Assembly (NCBI RefSeq): GCF_014750685.1
Contig: NZ_JAAXGE010000002.1
Span: 248,001-312,000, forward strand
Origin: Bacteroides sp. GM023
Lineage (GTDB): Bacteria > Bacteroidota > Bacteroidia > Bacteroidales > Bacteroidaceae
Reading direction: 5' to 3'
DNA: 64,000 nt
Part shown: positions 16,452 through 25,288 of the stretch, piece by piece
Position numbering within the stretch: the stretch's first letter is position 1
Layout: every line of letters starts with the position of its first letter
Made by a program: the position numbers and the translations under genes
The notes under the pieces: generated by a model
What the model was told of the DNA's origin: nothing
Databases searched by the model: none
The model's input: only the letters and a program-made list of their open reading frames with translations

Positions 16452-18227
16452 ATGAAAAAGGAAATTAAGTTCAGTCTTGTGTATCGGGACATGTGGCAGT
16501 CATCCGGTAAATATCAGCCACGAGTTGACCAGCTAGTATGTATAGCTCCTTTAATTATTGAAATGGGTTGTTTTACACGGGTGGAAACCAATGGGGGTGC
16601 TTTCGAACAAGTAAACCTGTTGTACGGCGAAAACCCTAATAAAGCTGTCCGTGCCTTTACCGAACCTTTCAGAGAAGCTGGTATTCAGACGCATATGCTT
16701 GATCGTGGATTGAATGCATTACGAATGTATCCCGTGCCAGCAGACGTACGCAGACTGATGTATAAAGTCAAGCATGAGCAAGGCGTGGATATTACACGTA
16801 TCTTCTGCGGACTGAATGAGACAAGAAATATAATTCCTTCCATCAAGTATGCCCTGGAAGCAGGCATGATACCGCAGGCTACTCTCTGCATTACTTATTC
16901 TCCGGTACATACCGTTGAGTATTATGCACAGATTGCCGATCAACTGATTGCAGCCGGTGCACCCGAAATCTGCTTGAAAGATATGGCAGGTGTAGGACGT
17001 CCGGGTATGTTAGGACGACTGGTTAAGACTATCAAAGACAAGCATCCCGACGTATTGATACAATATCACGGTCACAGTGGCCCGGGATTGTCTATGGCCT
17101 CTATTCTTGAGGTCTGCGAGAATGGTGCGGATATTATCGACGTGGCTATGGAACCCATGTCCTGGGGTAAAGTTCACCCGGACGTTATTTCCGTACAGGC
17201 GATGTTGAAAGACCTCGGTTTCCAGGTTCCTGATATAAATATGAAGGCATATATGAAAGCCCGTGCCATGACGCAGGAATTCATTGACGATTTCCTGGGC
17301 TATTTCATGGATACTACCAACAAGTATATGTCCTCACTTCTATTGAAATGCGGTTTACCGGGTGGTATGATGGGGTCTATGATGGCAGACTTGAAAGGGG
17401 TACATTCCGGCATCAATATGATATTGAGAAGCAAGAACGAACCGGAACTTAGCATTGACGACCTGCTTGTCATGCTTTTCGATGAAGTGGAATATGTATG
17501 GCCCAAGCTGGGGTATCCGCCTTTGGTTACTCCTTTCAGCCAATATGTGAAGAATGTCGCATTGATGAACCTTATGCAGTTGGTAAAAGGTGAAGAACGT
17601 TGGAGTATGATAGATAATCATACCTGGGATATGATTTTAGGCAGGAGTGGTCGCCTTCCCGGCACACTTGCACCAGAGATTGTGGAACTAGCCAAATCCA
17701 AAGGGTACGAGTTTGTCGATACCGATCCGCAGTTGAACTACCCGGATGCCTTGGATAGTTATCGCAAGGAAATGGATGAAAATGGCTGGGAATATGGAGA
17801 GGATGATGAAGAACTTTTTGAACTGGCTATGCACGACCGTCAATACCGCGACTACAAATCGGGCGTTGCCAAGAAACGTTTTGAGGAAGAACTACAACGC
17901 GCCAAAGATGCGTCCATGGTAAAGAATGGCTATTCCGAAGAAGAAATTAAAAAGCTGAAACGTGCAAAAGCAGATCCGGTCATTGCGCCCGCCAACGGAC
18001 AGGTGCTTTGGGAAGTCTCTGTAGAAGGCCCCTCGTCTGCACCGTCCATCGGATGCAAATATCAGCACGACGCAGTATTATGCTACCTTTCCACTCCGTG
18101 GGGAGAATATGAAAAGGTATTTACCGGGTTTACCGGGCGCATAGTTGAAGTTTGTGCGCAGCAAGGTGATATTATTCACAAAGGAGACGTAATAGCTTAC
18201 ATTCAGAGATGTGATATCTTTGCATAA
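16452..18227 (+). CDS. Pyruvate carboxylase/oxaloacetate decarboxylase-like carboxyltransferase with degenerate biotinyl domain
   Basis: 591 residues. Residues 1-260 form an HMGL/DRE-TIM-like barrel: ICLKDMAG holds the Lys that is carbamylated in this family, and QYHGHSGPG supplies the H-x-H metal ligands. Residues 270-450 resemble the conserved PYC_OADA domain (PGGMMGSMMADLKG). The last 85 residues resemble a biotinyl/lipoyl domain (VIAPANGQVLWEVSVEG ... GRIVEVCAQQGDIIHKGDVIAYI) but the biotin-acceptor AMKM block is replaced by CYLSTPWGEYEKV, with no Lys at the expected turn. The usual HTHDTSG is also changed. It may need a separate biotin carrier or have another reaction. It is monocistronic with its own terminator. 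Confidence 0.75.
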   Translation: MKKEIKFSLVYRDMWQSSGKYQPRVDQLVCIAPLIIEMGCFTRVETNGGAFEQVNLLYGENPNKAVRAFTEPFREAGIQTHMLDRGLNALRMYPVPADVRRLMYKVKHEQGVDITRIFCGLNETRNIIPSIKYALEAGMIPQATLCITYSPVHTVEYYAQIADQLIAAGAPEICLKDMAGVGRPGMLGRLVKTIKDKHPDVLIQYHGHSGPGLSMASILEVCENGADIIDVAMEPMSWGKVHPDVISVQAMLKDLGFQVPDINMKAYMKARAMTQEFIDDFLGYFMDTTNKYMSSLLLKCGLPGGMMGSMMADLKGVHSGINMILRSKNEPELSIDDLLVMLFDEVEYVWPKLGYPPLVTPFSQYVKNVALMNLMQLVKGEERWSMIDNHTWDMILGRSGRLPGTLAPEIVELAKSKGYEFVDTDPQLNYPDALDSYRKEMDENGWEYGEDDEELFELAMHDRQYRDYKSGVAKKRFEEELQRAKDASMVKNGYSEEEIKKLKRAKADPVIAPANGQVLWEVSVEGPSSAPSIGCKYQHDAVLCYLSTPWGEYEKVFTGFTGRIVEVCAQQGDIIHKGDVIAYIQRCDIFA

Positions 18228-18244
18228 TGATTAATTAGTAATGA

Positions 18245-18285
18245 AAATCCCTTGTCGACACTGTCGGCAGGGGATTTATCTTTTA
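18245..18285 (+). terminator. Terminator of the carboxyltransferase gene
   Basis: AAATCCCTTGTCGAC / GTCGGCAGGGGATTT stem with small loop, then ATCTTTT. Confidence 0.8.
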
Positions 18286-18432
18286 AAAGAATAAAGAAAC
18301 AGTTTTGATTCCCCAAATACAAAGTACTTTTCTTTGGGGATACTTTCATCGTAATACTGTTTTTTTCATCATTGATAGATATAATTTGAACAGAAAAGCA
18401 TATACAACATGTTTTTATATTCAAAAAATAGC

Positions 18433-18440
18433 TATCTTTG
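18433..18440 (+). promoter_or_regulatory. -7 box overlapping the AbiEi-like gene start
   Basis: TATCTTTG ends only 4 bases before ATG 18445. If used, transcription begins at or next to the ATG, giving a leaderless mRNA. This argues against the upstream ATG at 18409, which would lie inside the promoter. Confidence 0.5.
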
Positions 18441-18444
18441 TGAT

Positions 18445-19071
18445 ATGAACAATCCATTAGTACAGTTAGGCAATATACCTGTAACGGCTTCTGCTTTGGA
18501 GTCTCTTTTTCCACATATTAAGGGAGGAAATCAGAAAATCAGGTTGCTTGAAAGGGATAAGCAAATCATCCGCCTCAAGCGAGGGCTTTATGTGTGCAAT
18601 CCTGAAATAACAGGCAAGATTCTTTCAACAGAATTGATTGCCAATCATCTTTATGCGCCTTCGTATGTTTCTATGGCATCAGCTTTACGTTATTATGGGT
18701 TGATACCGGAAGCGGTATACACCACACAATCAATCACTTTGAAACATTCCAGAGATTTTGATACGCCATTGGGGAGGTTTGAATATACTTATATATCAAG
18801 AGAGACATTCTCAGTGGGACTGACCAATATCAAAAAAGAAGATTACACTTTTGTGATAGCAACTCCCGAAAAGGCGTTGTGCGATTTGATAGCAAACTCT
18901 CCTAAGGTAAATCTCCGTTACCTGAAGGATGCTGAAACTTATTTGGAAGAGGATATTCGGATGGAGTTGGAAGATTTAAAGCAGATGAACGCTGAAATAT
19001 TCGAGAAATATATGAAGACTGGCAAAAAAGCCGAATCAATACGGACATTACTAAAATTAATGAAGAAATGA
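18445..19071 (+). CDS. AbiEi-type antitoxin / transcriptional regulator, no toxin partner
   Basis: 208 residues from MNNPLVQLG; the ATG at 18409 would add 12 residues but falls in the promoter. The N-terminal 70 residues form a winged-helix (VTASALESLFPHIKGG...IIRLKRGLYVCNP). The middle (APSYVSMASALRYYGLIPE) and FVIATPEKALCDLI are diagnostic of AbiEi antitoxins, which repress abiE transcription in type IV toxin-antitoxin systems. An AbiEii nucleotidyltransferase normally follows directly, but the next gene is a convergent HU-like protein 83 bases away and there is no AbiEii-like frame. It may be a solitary regulator or the remnant of a lost pair. Confidence 0.8.
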   Translation: MNNPLVQLGNIPVTASALESLFPHIKGGNQKIRLLERDKQIIRLKRGLYVCNPEITGKILSTELIANHLYAPSYVSMASALRYYGLIPEAVYTTQSITLKHSRDFDTPLGRFEYTYISRETFSVGLTNIKKEDYTFVIATPEKALCDLIANSPKVNLRYLKDAETYLEEDIRMELEDLKQMNAEIFEKYMKTGKKAESIRTLLKLMKK

Positions 19072-19154
19072 AAAATGCACAGATTATCGGTTATTGATCG
19101 ATTCTCTGTGCATTTAACTAAACTAAACTGACTCTAACGCAAAATTAAATTCCA

Positions 19155-19652
19155 TTATGCTGCCGGATCCGGTGTTTCGCCATTATCACCTTTGCCATCA
19201 TCTCCGCCGTCAGGTTTTCCGCCATTATTGCCACCGTTACTACTTCCGTCCGTATAATCCGTTTCAATTTCCGCACGACGGGTAATACTCATATCATCCA
19301 ACGTATTCTTGAAAATTTTTCCCGGATAGAAGTTTATCTTCCTTTGGACGATTGACTTCGCCGACACATCTTTCGCATCATCCGCACTCTTCGTGTGGAT
19401 AGTAGGATTAAAGATGCCAAACTCACCTAACTGTACGCTCTTTCCATCGTCAATGTCCTCTGCCATAATATCCACCAGTCCACTGACTACCAAATCTACC
19501 ACCTTACGGTGAACGCCACAAAGCTGACTCACCTTACGGCACATTTTAGTGAAATTTACTCTACCGGAACGAACCGATCTTGCCACATACTTTTCGTTTT
19601 TGTCCTTGTCAAAACCGAACACTCTTTTTGTTACTACATACTCTAAAGCCAT
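19155..19652 (-). CDS. HU-like DNA-binding protein with Gly/Asp-rich tail
   Basis: 165 residues. Residues 1-125 match the Bacteroides HU-like family (RVNFTKMCRKVSQLCGVHRKVVDLVVSGLVDIMAEDI, then GKSVQLGEFGIFNPTI and the KINFYPGKIFKN end). The last 35 residues are Gly, Asp, Asn and Pro rich (GGNNGGKPDGGDDGKGDNG) and look disordered. Likely binds DNA as a dimer; these small proteins are numerous and uncharacterised. A -7 box TACCTTTG lies at 19732-19725. Confidence 0.8.
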   Translation of the reverse strand: MALEYVVTKRVFGFDKDKNEKYVARSVRSGRVNFTKMCRKVSQLCGVHRKVVDLVVSGLVDIMAEDIDDGKSVQLGEFGIFNPTIHTKSADDAKDVSAKSIVQRKINFYPGKIFKNTLDDMSITRRAEIETDYTDGSSNGGNNGGKPDGGDDGKGDNGETPDPAA

Positions 19653-19724
19653 AATTGTTAAAGTTTAAATGGTTAAAAAAATAAAGGTTATCTGTATGCC
19701 ATTCGCTTTGTTTGAATGACTTTG

Positions 19725-19732
19725 CAAAGGTA
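19725..19732 (-). promoter_or_regulatory. -7 box of the HU-like gene
   Basis: Minus-strand TACCTTTG fits TAnnTTTG, 73 bases before the ATG. Confidence 0.5.
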
Positions 19733-19920
19733 CATCAACCGCAAAGTGCCCAGTCCCCTTTTGTCTCCTTTGTGTCTCCTTTCATAGTTTGAGAATACGT
19801 ATAATTTGAATTTATTTCACTAATAATCAATGGTATAAACAATAGAATTATTTTTTCAGTAAATGCGTTCATATCACATTAAACATTCAAATGAGACTAG
19901 AAATAATCACAAAAGTCCAC

Positions 19921-19964
19921 TAACAAGTTTGTTACTAACAACTTTGTTAGTAACAAACTTGTTA
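19921..19964 (+). promoter_or_regulatory. Operator array: three tandem TAACAAnnTTGTTA palindromes
   Basis: Palindromes at 19921-19934, 19936-19949 and 19951-19964, exactly 15 bp apart. The first and third are reverse complements of each other, so the whole 44 bp is almost one palindrome. The third covers the -33 TTG of the promoter below, which suggests repression by a bound dimer array. Confidence 0.75.
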
Positions 19965-20001
19965 GTAAATAAAAGAAATACTATATTTGCCTCAAACAGA
20001 G
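19934..20001 (+). repeat. 68-bp direct repeat, copy 1 (operator and promoter of the ATPase)
   Basis: Identical at 62 of 68 positions with 21198-21265. Includes two of the three palindromes, TTG at 19959-19961, 20 bases, and the perfect -7 box TATATTTG at 19982-19989. Confidence 0.9.
19959..19989 (+). promoter_or_regulatory. Promoter of the ATPase gene
   Basis: TTG (19959) and TATATTTG (19982-19989) with 20-bp spacing; ATG at 20013. Confidence 0.75.
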
Positions 20002-20012
20002 AAAAGAAAATT

Positions 20013-21140
20013 ATGGAAAAGCCATTCGTATTTGGAGTTGCGACTTCTGGGAACAACTTTACCGACCGTGAAAAAGAAACAGAAAGGTTACTTCTTAACT
20101 TCACACACGGTGTGAACACTATTCTTATATCCCCTAGAAGATGGGGAAAAACATCTCTTGTTAAGAAGGTAGCTCAGTTGGCACAGAATAATAAAAGAAA
20201 AATAGTCTATATGGATATATTTTCCTGTCGTACGGAAAGTGAATTCTACCATCTCTTCGCTACTTCTATACTGAAACAGACTTCTTCCAAATGGGATGAG
20301 TGGATTGAGAACACAAAACAATTCTTATCGCACATCAATCCCAAGATTTCTATTGGAGCAGATCCAATGAACGATTTCTCAATTTCATTTGAATACAATA
20401 TACAGAATGGAACGGAAAATGACATTCTCCAATTACCGGAAAAAATCGCCAAAGAAAAAGGGTTCCAAATAGTAGTTTGCATTGATGAATTCCAACAGAT
20501 TTCTGATTTTGAAGATTCCAAAACTTTTCAAAAGAAACTGCGTTCTGTATGGCAACTTCAGCAGCACGTATCCTATTGCCTTTTCGGAAGCAAAAAACAT
20601 TTGATGAATGAACTATTTGAGAAGAAAAGCCTGCCGTTTTATAAATTTGGAGACGCTCTTTATCTCACTAAAATAGGAACTAAATACTGGATAGAATACA
20701 TCTGCAAGCGTTTTGAAGATACAGGCAAACATATTTCTCCTGAGTTGGCCGAACAAATTTGCCAAACAGTGGATAATCATTCTTCCTATGTACAACAACT
20801 TTCCTGGCTACTTTGGATACGTACCAGTGAAACTGCAACTTCTCGTCAACTCACCCTTGCCATAGAAGACCTATTAGAACAGAATAATATTCTATTCCAA
20901 AGTGAAACAGAAAATCTTTCCGCTTATCAAATGAATTTTCTAAAAGCCATAATTGACGGAGTTCATTCAAAATTCAGCAGTAAAGAAGTTATTTCAAGAT
21001 ATAACCTGGGGACTTCTGCCAATATTGTCCGCCTAAAAAATGCATTATTACAGAAAGAACTTATCGAAACAAACGGGAAAGAAGTAATACTTGCAGATCC
21101 AGTATTTGGTATTTGGTTTAAAAAAGAAATATTTCGTTAG
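20013..21140 (+). CDS. AAA-type ATP-binding protein (archaeal-ATPase-like)
   Basis: 375 residues from MEKPFVFGV; an ATG at 19863 keeps the frame open but would lie upstream of the promoter and translate the operator, so it is rejected. Walker A is SPRRWGKTSLV (about residue 47), Walker B VVCIDEFQQ (about 155). YCLFGSKKHLM resembles the sensor-1 strand. The C-terminal 80 residues (YQMNFLKAIIDGVHSKFSSKEVISRYNLGTSANIVRLKNAL) form a winged helix. The family has the STAND/archaeal ATPase design; such single-gene ATPases are common and unexplained in Bacteroides. The gene is bracketed by two copies of its promoter/operator region. Confidence 0.8.
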   Translation: MEKPFVFGVATSGNNFTDREKETERLLLNFTHGVNTILISPRRWGKTSLVKKVAQLAQNNKRKIVYMDIFSCRTESEFYHLFATSILKQTSSKWDEWIENTKQFLSHINPKISIGADPMNDFSISFEYNIQNGTENDILQLPEKIAKEKGFQIVVCIDEFQQISDFEDSKTFQKKLRSVWQLQQHVSYCLFGSKKHLMNELFEKKSLPFYKFGDALYLTKIGTKYWIEYICKRFEDTGKHISPELAEQICQTVDNHSSYVQQLSWLLWIRTSETATSRQLTLAIEDLLEQNNILFQSETENLSAYQMNFLKAIIDGVHSKFSSKEVISRYNLGTSANIVRLKNALLQKELIETNGKEVILADPVFGIWFKKEIFR

Positions 21141-21197
21141 TTCTTTCCTTTAAATCAACATTATACATATCAAATGAATCCCATACATAAAAAAGCT

Positions 21198-21265
21198 ACT
21201 AACAAATTTGTTAGAAACAAACTTGTTAGTAGATAAAAGAAGTACTATACTTGCCTTAAACAGAG
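21198..21265 (+). repeat. 68-bp direct repeat, copy 2 (orphan promoter/operator behind the ATPase)
   Basis: Contains two palindromes (21200-21213 perfect, 21215-21228 with one change), TTG at 21223, 20 bases, and TATACTTG at 21246-21253. No plus-strand gene follows; any transcript would run antisense into the gene ending at 21267. Confidence 0.9.
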
Positions 21266-21266
21266 G

Positions 21267-22553
21267 CTAAAAGTACAATACATAATTGCGCAAATAATTC
21301 AAAAGTACCCAAAACGTCATCATCATTGCCAATATAAACATAACAACGCCAGCAATTACCAAAGCGATCCAATGTTGTGAATGGTCATCCGAATATTCTT
21401 TGTGTCCATCATTGAACTTATAAATTGTTCGCACTGTCTGCGCACCTGCCAACAAGCCGAATAATCCGGCAAAAATACCATTGTGAATATTCCCTCCGCC
21501 ACGAAGCGCACGCTTATCAATGAGGAACTGGGGAGTTCTGCTTGCCACTATATAGAGTCCGGTAGCCACTAAAGTGGAAACCATCATGCCAACTCCCATC
21601 ATCCAATACATCAGGATACCAACAATGACACCCAGCCAAACCAACTTTTTAGAACCATCAAAATGACGTTCTTCACCACTATTTATCACATCAGTCAATG
21701 CATTCAACCGTTCTATCACTCCCTCGTCAGTAGGTTGCATCGCAATAACCTGATCTATCAAAAGTACCGACTGCTTGATTTGCTTCATTTTTGTCGGCTT
21801 CCTTAACTCATCATCATCTGTTTTTTCAACCACAGTCCAAGTAGCGAATGCCTCATCCATTAGTCGCCATGCCTCTTCTATCTCTTCATCCGTCATCTTT
21901 TCAGACATTCCGGCCGCCGCACGTTTATTCACCATGCTTTCTACCGTAAATCTCTCTTTATAACGGGCTCCTTTATACCATACATACCCCATGTGTCCTA
22001 TAACGAATAAAACGATAGCGGAAGACAATATTATTTGAAAGATAGCCAATATCTTCTGTCCCAAAGGTATTCCGTCATCTGTGGCTGCGTCGGCGATTGC
22101 CTCTTCCCCGCTACCGGCTTTCACAAATGTCAGACCATTAAACGCAGCATCCTTTCCGCCTTTGTCAAGTCCGGTGAAATACAGTTTATCATCCTTACAA
22201 ACGACTTTACATCGACCTGAAATACCCGTATCAACATCCGGACGCCCGCCCACAAAACTCAAAGTCACCTCATTGCCATTCAGATTCTCAACATAAAATT
22301 CATAAGTTGACAATAGGGACTGTCTCCCACTGGGCTCCAGCATATTCACCTCCATAAAACCATTGCACCTGGCATTCTCATTATAAGGATTCAACTGCCA
22401 GTTGCCATCACAATTTAATGTCAACGCAACCGATAAATCGCCTTCTTTATTTGCTCCTTGCCAATCACCGGTGAATAGTTCTTCCTGAGCAAACACATTG
22501 ATAGAAACAAGCATCATTACGATGCCAAACAAATACTTCTTAATTTTTCCCAT
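21267..22553 (-). CDS. Envelope membrane protein, unassigned (last gene of the LPP20/CsgG-like cluster)
   Basis: 428 residues. Cleavable signal peptide (VSINVFAQ), then about 110 residues of beta-rich exported sequence (GDWQGANKEGDLSVALTL...). A membrane helix follows at about residues 165-190, a cytoplasmic helical segment rich in Asp/Glu/Lys (about 200-290), and four more membrane helices at the C-terminus (KLVWLGVIVGILMYWMMGVGM, LVATGLYIVAS, GIFAGLFGLLAGA, IALVIAGVVMFILAMMMTFWVLL). I do not recognise the family. It is 81 bases behind the transglutaminase-like gene in the same direction. Confidence 0.65.
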   Translation of the reverse strand: MGKIKKYLFGIVMMLVSINVFAQEELFTGDWQGANKEGDLSVALTLNCDGNWQLNPYNENARCNGFMEVNMLEPSGRQSLLSTYEFYVENLNGNEVTLSFVGGRPDVDTGISGRCKVVCKDDKLYFTGLDKGGKDAAFNGLTFVKAGSGEEAIADAATDDGIPLGQKILAIFQIILSSAIVLFVIGHMGYVWYKGARYKERFTVESMVNKRAAAGMSEKMTDEEIEEAWRLMDEAFATWTVVEKTDDDELRKPTKMKQIKQSVLLIDQVIAMQPTDEGVIERLNALTDVINSGEERHFDGSKKLVWLGVIVGILMYWMMGVGMMVSTLVATGLYIVASRTPQFLIDKRALRGGGNIHNGIFAGLFGLLAGAQTVRTIYKFNDGHKEYSDDHSQHWIALVIAGVVMFILAMMMTFWVLLNYLRNYVLYF

Positions 22554-22634
22554 ATCACAATAATATTAATTATGTTAGTTAACAGCTATCGTCACAACAG
22601 ACTCAGGCAGTCAAAACGTCAGTATTTAATAAAG

Positions 22635-24212
22635 TCAGTACTTCAGCACTTTAGCCGCCACATTCTTAAATTGCGGCATGGCCAAACCGATAGAAGCACC
22701 TATATAAGTAGGATCACAAATAATATATTTCTTTCCGCCTACAGTCACATAATCCCCATCGACAGTTTCATCAAAACAAACTGCCGTTGCCATATGGTTG
22801 GGATACTCTAACAACACAACATCCAATCCCATCAGCGTACGGATCAAATAGAAATACAATACCGCACGATCCTCACAGTCGGAATAAGGATAATAGAACA
22901 GCTCATCCACAAAGAAAGGTTTTTCGTAACCAAACTGCTCTCCGTCCGTCTTATAGTCAAAGGCTGTCTGCACAAAATTAATCAGTATATTGGCGGCTTC
23001 CGACTGTTTCTTCCCCTGTATGGCTGCCTGCAACGGCGGAAGTACCGTCTGCTGCACTTCTTGACTTACAGGAGCACCCACGTAGACAGAAAAGTCACAT
23101 TGCGGATAATCCTTGTAAAAGGAAATAAGCCCCGAGTTAACCATAGAATTGACTTTAACAGACGGATAAGCCTTAGCTTGCAGCTTCTTTTCAACCTGAG
23201 TCCCCAAAAACATTTGAGAAGCGCCGATACTCATATTTACCTTGTTCTTCGCATTGGCAAAGTCACGATTATACGTATAGATAGAATTGCTTTTATTTTT
23301 AGAAGTATCAAACCTGTAATAAGTCACACCATTCAGAGTGATGAAACAAGTGGCATAAATCATGCAGTCTGAAGCATAGAATAAGGTAAGGCGACCATCC
23401 ATGCGCGCCACTTTTACCCTATATCCCGATTGGGAGAGGATGAACATTTGCAACAAAGCTATTTCATCGGAATGAGTACTTCCACATAATTCGGTGGCAA
23501 CTTTCCGAGTGAGCAACAGATATCCGTAGTCATTCAGATTATTTTCTTTCCTGATAGTCAGGCAGTCGTCTATCAAAGGCTGGTAATCGCTACGCGAAAG
23601 AACTTCCCATCCGGCGGAAATATCTTTTTCGGCAATCCCTTTCAAGCTAAGCCGGTTTTTCAGCGATGGATTGACAATACACTCCTTATTGTAAAAGGAG
23701 AATGCCACACCAGAAGGCGACCGTTTTACCGGAGTGGTCACAACAGGTTTCACATCCGGATTTTGTTCTGGCTGATCTTCTGCTTTCTTTTCCGGTTTCA
23801 CTACTGAGTCCTTATCTCCCCCCGGTAGAACAGGAACAGGTGTTTTTCCCTGCGAAGGTAGAAAAGTGGCACTGGGTGCCACTTCCGGAATGGGTAGCCG
23901 GGTTATACCGCCGACTTTAACCTCCTGCGGCTTTCCTACAGGCTTTTTACGGTCAAAGTTAACCGGCTTTACTGGTTCCGGCCTTTGAGGACGCGCCACA
24001 GGCTTTTGCAAGTCATATTCTTTCCAAGTTTCTTTCAGGAATTTGGCAAACTCCCTATTTTGCTCACTCACGAAGTCTGTAAATTCCTTCTTCTGCTGCT
24101 TCACGAAATCATCAAACTCTTTCATATCCTTGTCTATCTGCGCAACAAGAGTGAACGGTAAACAGATTGACCATACAATCATAAAGAATATCCGTTTCAA
24201 ATTTTTCCTCAT
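22635..24212 (-). CDS. Transglutaminase-like secreted protein
   Basis: 525 residues from MRKNLKRIFFM; its ATG overlaps the stop of the preceding gene by 4 bases (ATGA), so translation is coupled, and the longer frame start at 24257 is unlikely. Signal peptide, then a charged coiled coil (EFDDFVKQQKKEFTDFVSEQ), then a Pro/Lys/Val-rich linker (residues 60-170). The C-terminal domain has a Cys-His-Asp triad typical of transglutaminase-like proteins: YPYSDCEDRAVLYFYLIR (Cys about 443), YPNHMATAVCF (His about 472), ICDPTYIGASIG (Asp about 499). Members usually act as peptidases or amide-forming enzymes; the substrate is unknown. Confidence 0.7.
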   Translation of the reverse strand: MRKNLKRIFFMIVWSICLPFTLVAQIDKDMKEFDDFVKQQKKEFTDFVSEQNREFAKFLKETWKEYDLQKPVARPQRPEPVKPVNFDRKKPVGKPQEVKVGGITRLPIPEVAPSATFLPSQGKTPVPVLPGGDKDSVVKPEKKAEDQPEQNPDVKPVVTTPVKRSPSGVAFSFYNKECIVNPSLKNRLSLKGIAEKDISAGWEVLSRSDYQPLIDDCLTIRKENNLNDYGYLLLTRKVATELCGSTHSDEIALLQMFILSQSGYRVKVARMDGRLTLFYASDCMIYATCFITLNGVTYYRFDTSKNKSNSIYTYNRDFANAKNKVNMSIGASQMFLGTQVEKKLQAKAYPSVKVNSMVNSGLISFYKDYPQCDFSVYVGAPVSQEVQQTVLPPLQAAIQGKKQSEAANILINFVQTAFDYKTDGEQFGYEKPFFVDELFYYPYSDCEDRAVLYFYLIRTLMGLDVVLLEYPNHMATAVCFDETVDGDYVTVGGKKYIICDPTYIGASIGLAMPQFKNVAAKVLKY

Positions 24213-25213
24213 TTCTCGTTTGTTTTTTGTTGTTCTGTAATTAGCCAATCCATACACAACTTATTATTCCGTATTCCCTTTACCAAAGGAGATATGGATA
24301 AAACCGTGACAATCTTTTCTCTACAAAGCGCACGGCTGGAATTGTGGCCGTCATTAAAATCATCACCAACCCGCTTGACATCTACATTGGGAAAGGGATG
24401 TAATAACAAAGATTTTACAAAAGAAGTCATATAAGCACTCCAAAAACCGCTTTCCAGTACCATCCCATCCAAACTTTCCCGGCTTCCGGCACAGGGAGCA
24501 TCTTCGTACCAATAACCTTTTTGCGACGGACGGATCGGAACTCCGTTCATACATGAAAATATACAGGGAGACACCAGTGTCCCTTTCACCTGAAACCATG
24601 ACTGAAACGATTCCTCCGGACAATTGCCGGATTCCAACAACAAGTTGAATCTTATCTCTTCTTCTTCCACCCTCTCTTTCGTAAACAGAAACATCAGTTC
24701 GCTGACCGAATGGTAAGATAATTCGCAGCTATCCGCCTGAATAAAAGAAACCTGTATAAACTTCTCACCGTACGCAGAGGTATATTCCTTCTCTATTCTA
24801 TAAGTTTCCTGCCGGACAGTTTGCTCAATGACTCCTAAAGTAAGTATTTTGTTTCTTTCTTCTTCATAAGTGTTGGTGGCAGTTTCCGTGCTTGAGAACA
24901 CATCGGACAGCAGATTCAGACAAGCACCCTGCTGCAACGAATACAGATAGGCCGCTCTTTGCAAAGCCTGAATCCTGGCTGCTTCGGGGTTCATGCAAGG
25001 GTCGGAAACCCCTATCACCCTGCCTTGTTGCCGGGGAGCAAACACCCATTCGGGCAAGGCTTCCCGATGTCCTGCCACCCAATCATAAGAATGATTATAA
25101 ACAGTATCGGCAGAGACAACCTGCGAGAACACCTCATCAGTCAGAGACAAGAATAACAGAATCATAAAAATAACTATCCAATTATGCCTTATGTCCGATA
25201 AATCATATTTCAT
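24209..25213 (-). CDS. LPP20-like exported protein
   Basis: 334 residues. An N-terminal hydrophobic segment (WIVIFMILLFLSLTDEVFSQ) directs export. The next part (PEWVFAPRQQGRVIGVSDPCMNPEAARIQALQRAAYLYSLQQG) follows the LPP20 pattern: a substrate-like phrase GxVIGVS, then the long helix rich in Ala/Arg. The rest is not assignable. It precedes and overlaps the transglutaminase-like gene and follows the LPP20 lipoprotein by 75 bases. Confidence 0.6.
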   Translation of the reverse strand: MKYDLSDIRHNWIVIFMILLFLSLTDEVFSQVVSADTVYNHSYDWVAGHREALPEWVFAPRQQGRVIGVSDPCMNPEAARIQALQRAAYLYSLQQGACLNLLSDVFSSTETATNTYEEERNKILTLGVIEQTVRQETYRIEKEYTSAYGEKFIQVSFIQADSCELSYHSVSELMFLFTKERVEEEEIRFNLLLESGNCPEESFQSWFQVKGTLVSPCIFSCMNGVPIRPSQKGYWYEDAPCAGSRESLDGMVLESGFWSAYMTSFVKSLLLHPFPNVDVKRVGDDFNDGHNSSRALCREKIVTVLSISPLVKGIRNNKLCMDWLITEQQKTNEK

Positions 25214-25288
25214 TATTCAGTTTTTAGATGATTGGATAGTTATTTAAAGAAGTCGTTTTTTATACCTGCTATGATTCCCGAAAGTTAT

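Noticed and set aside
19863-20012. N-terminal extension of the ATPase
   Set aside because: It would translate the operator and promoter region; the ATG at 20013 follows the -7 box properly.
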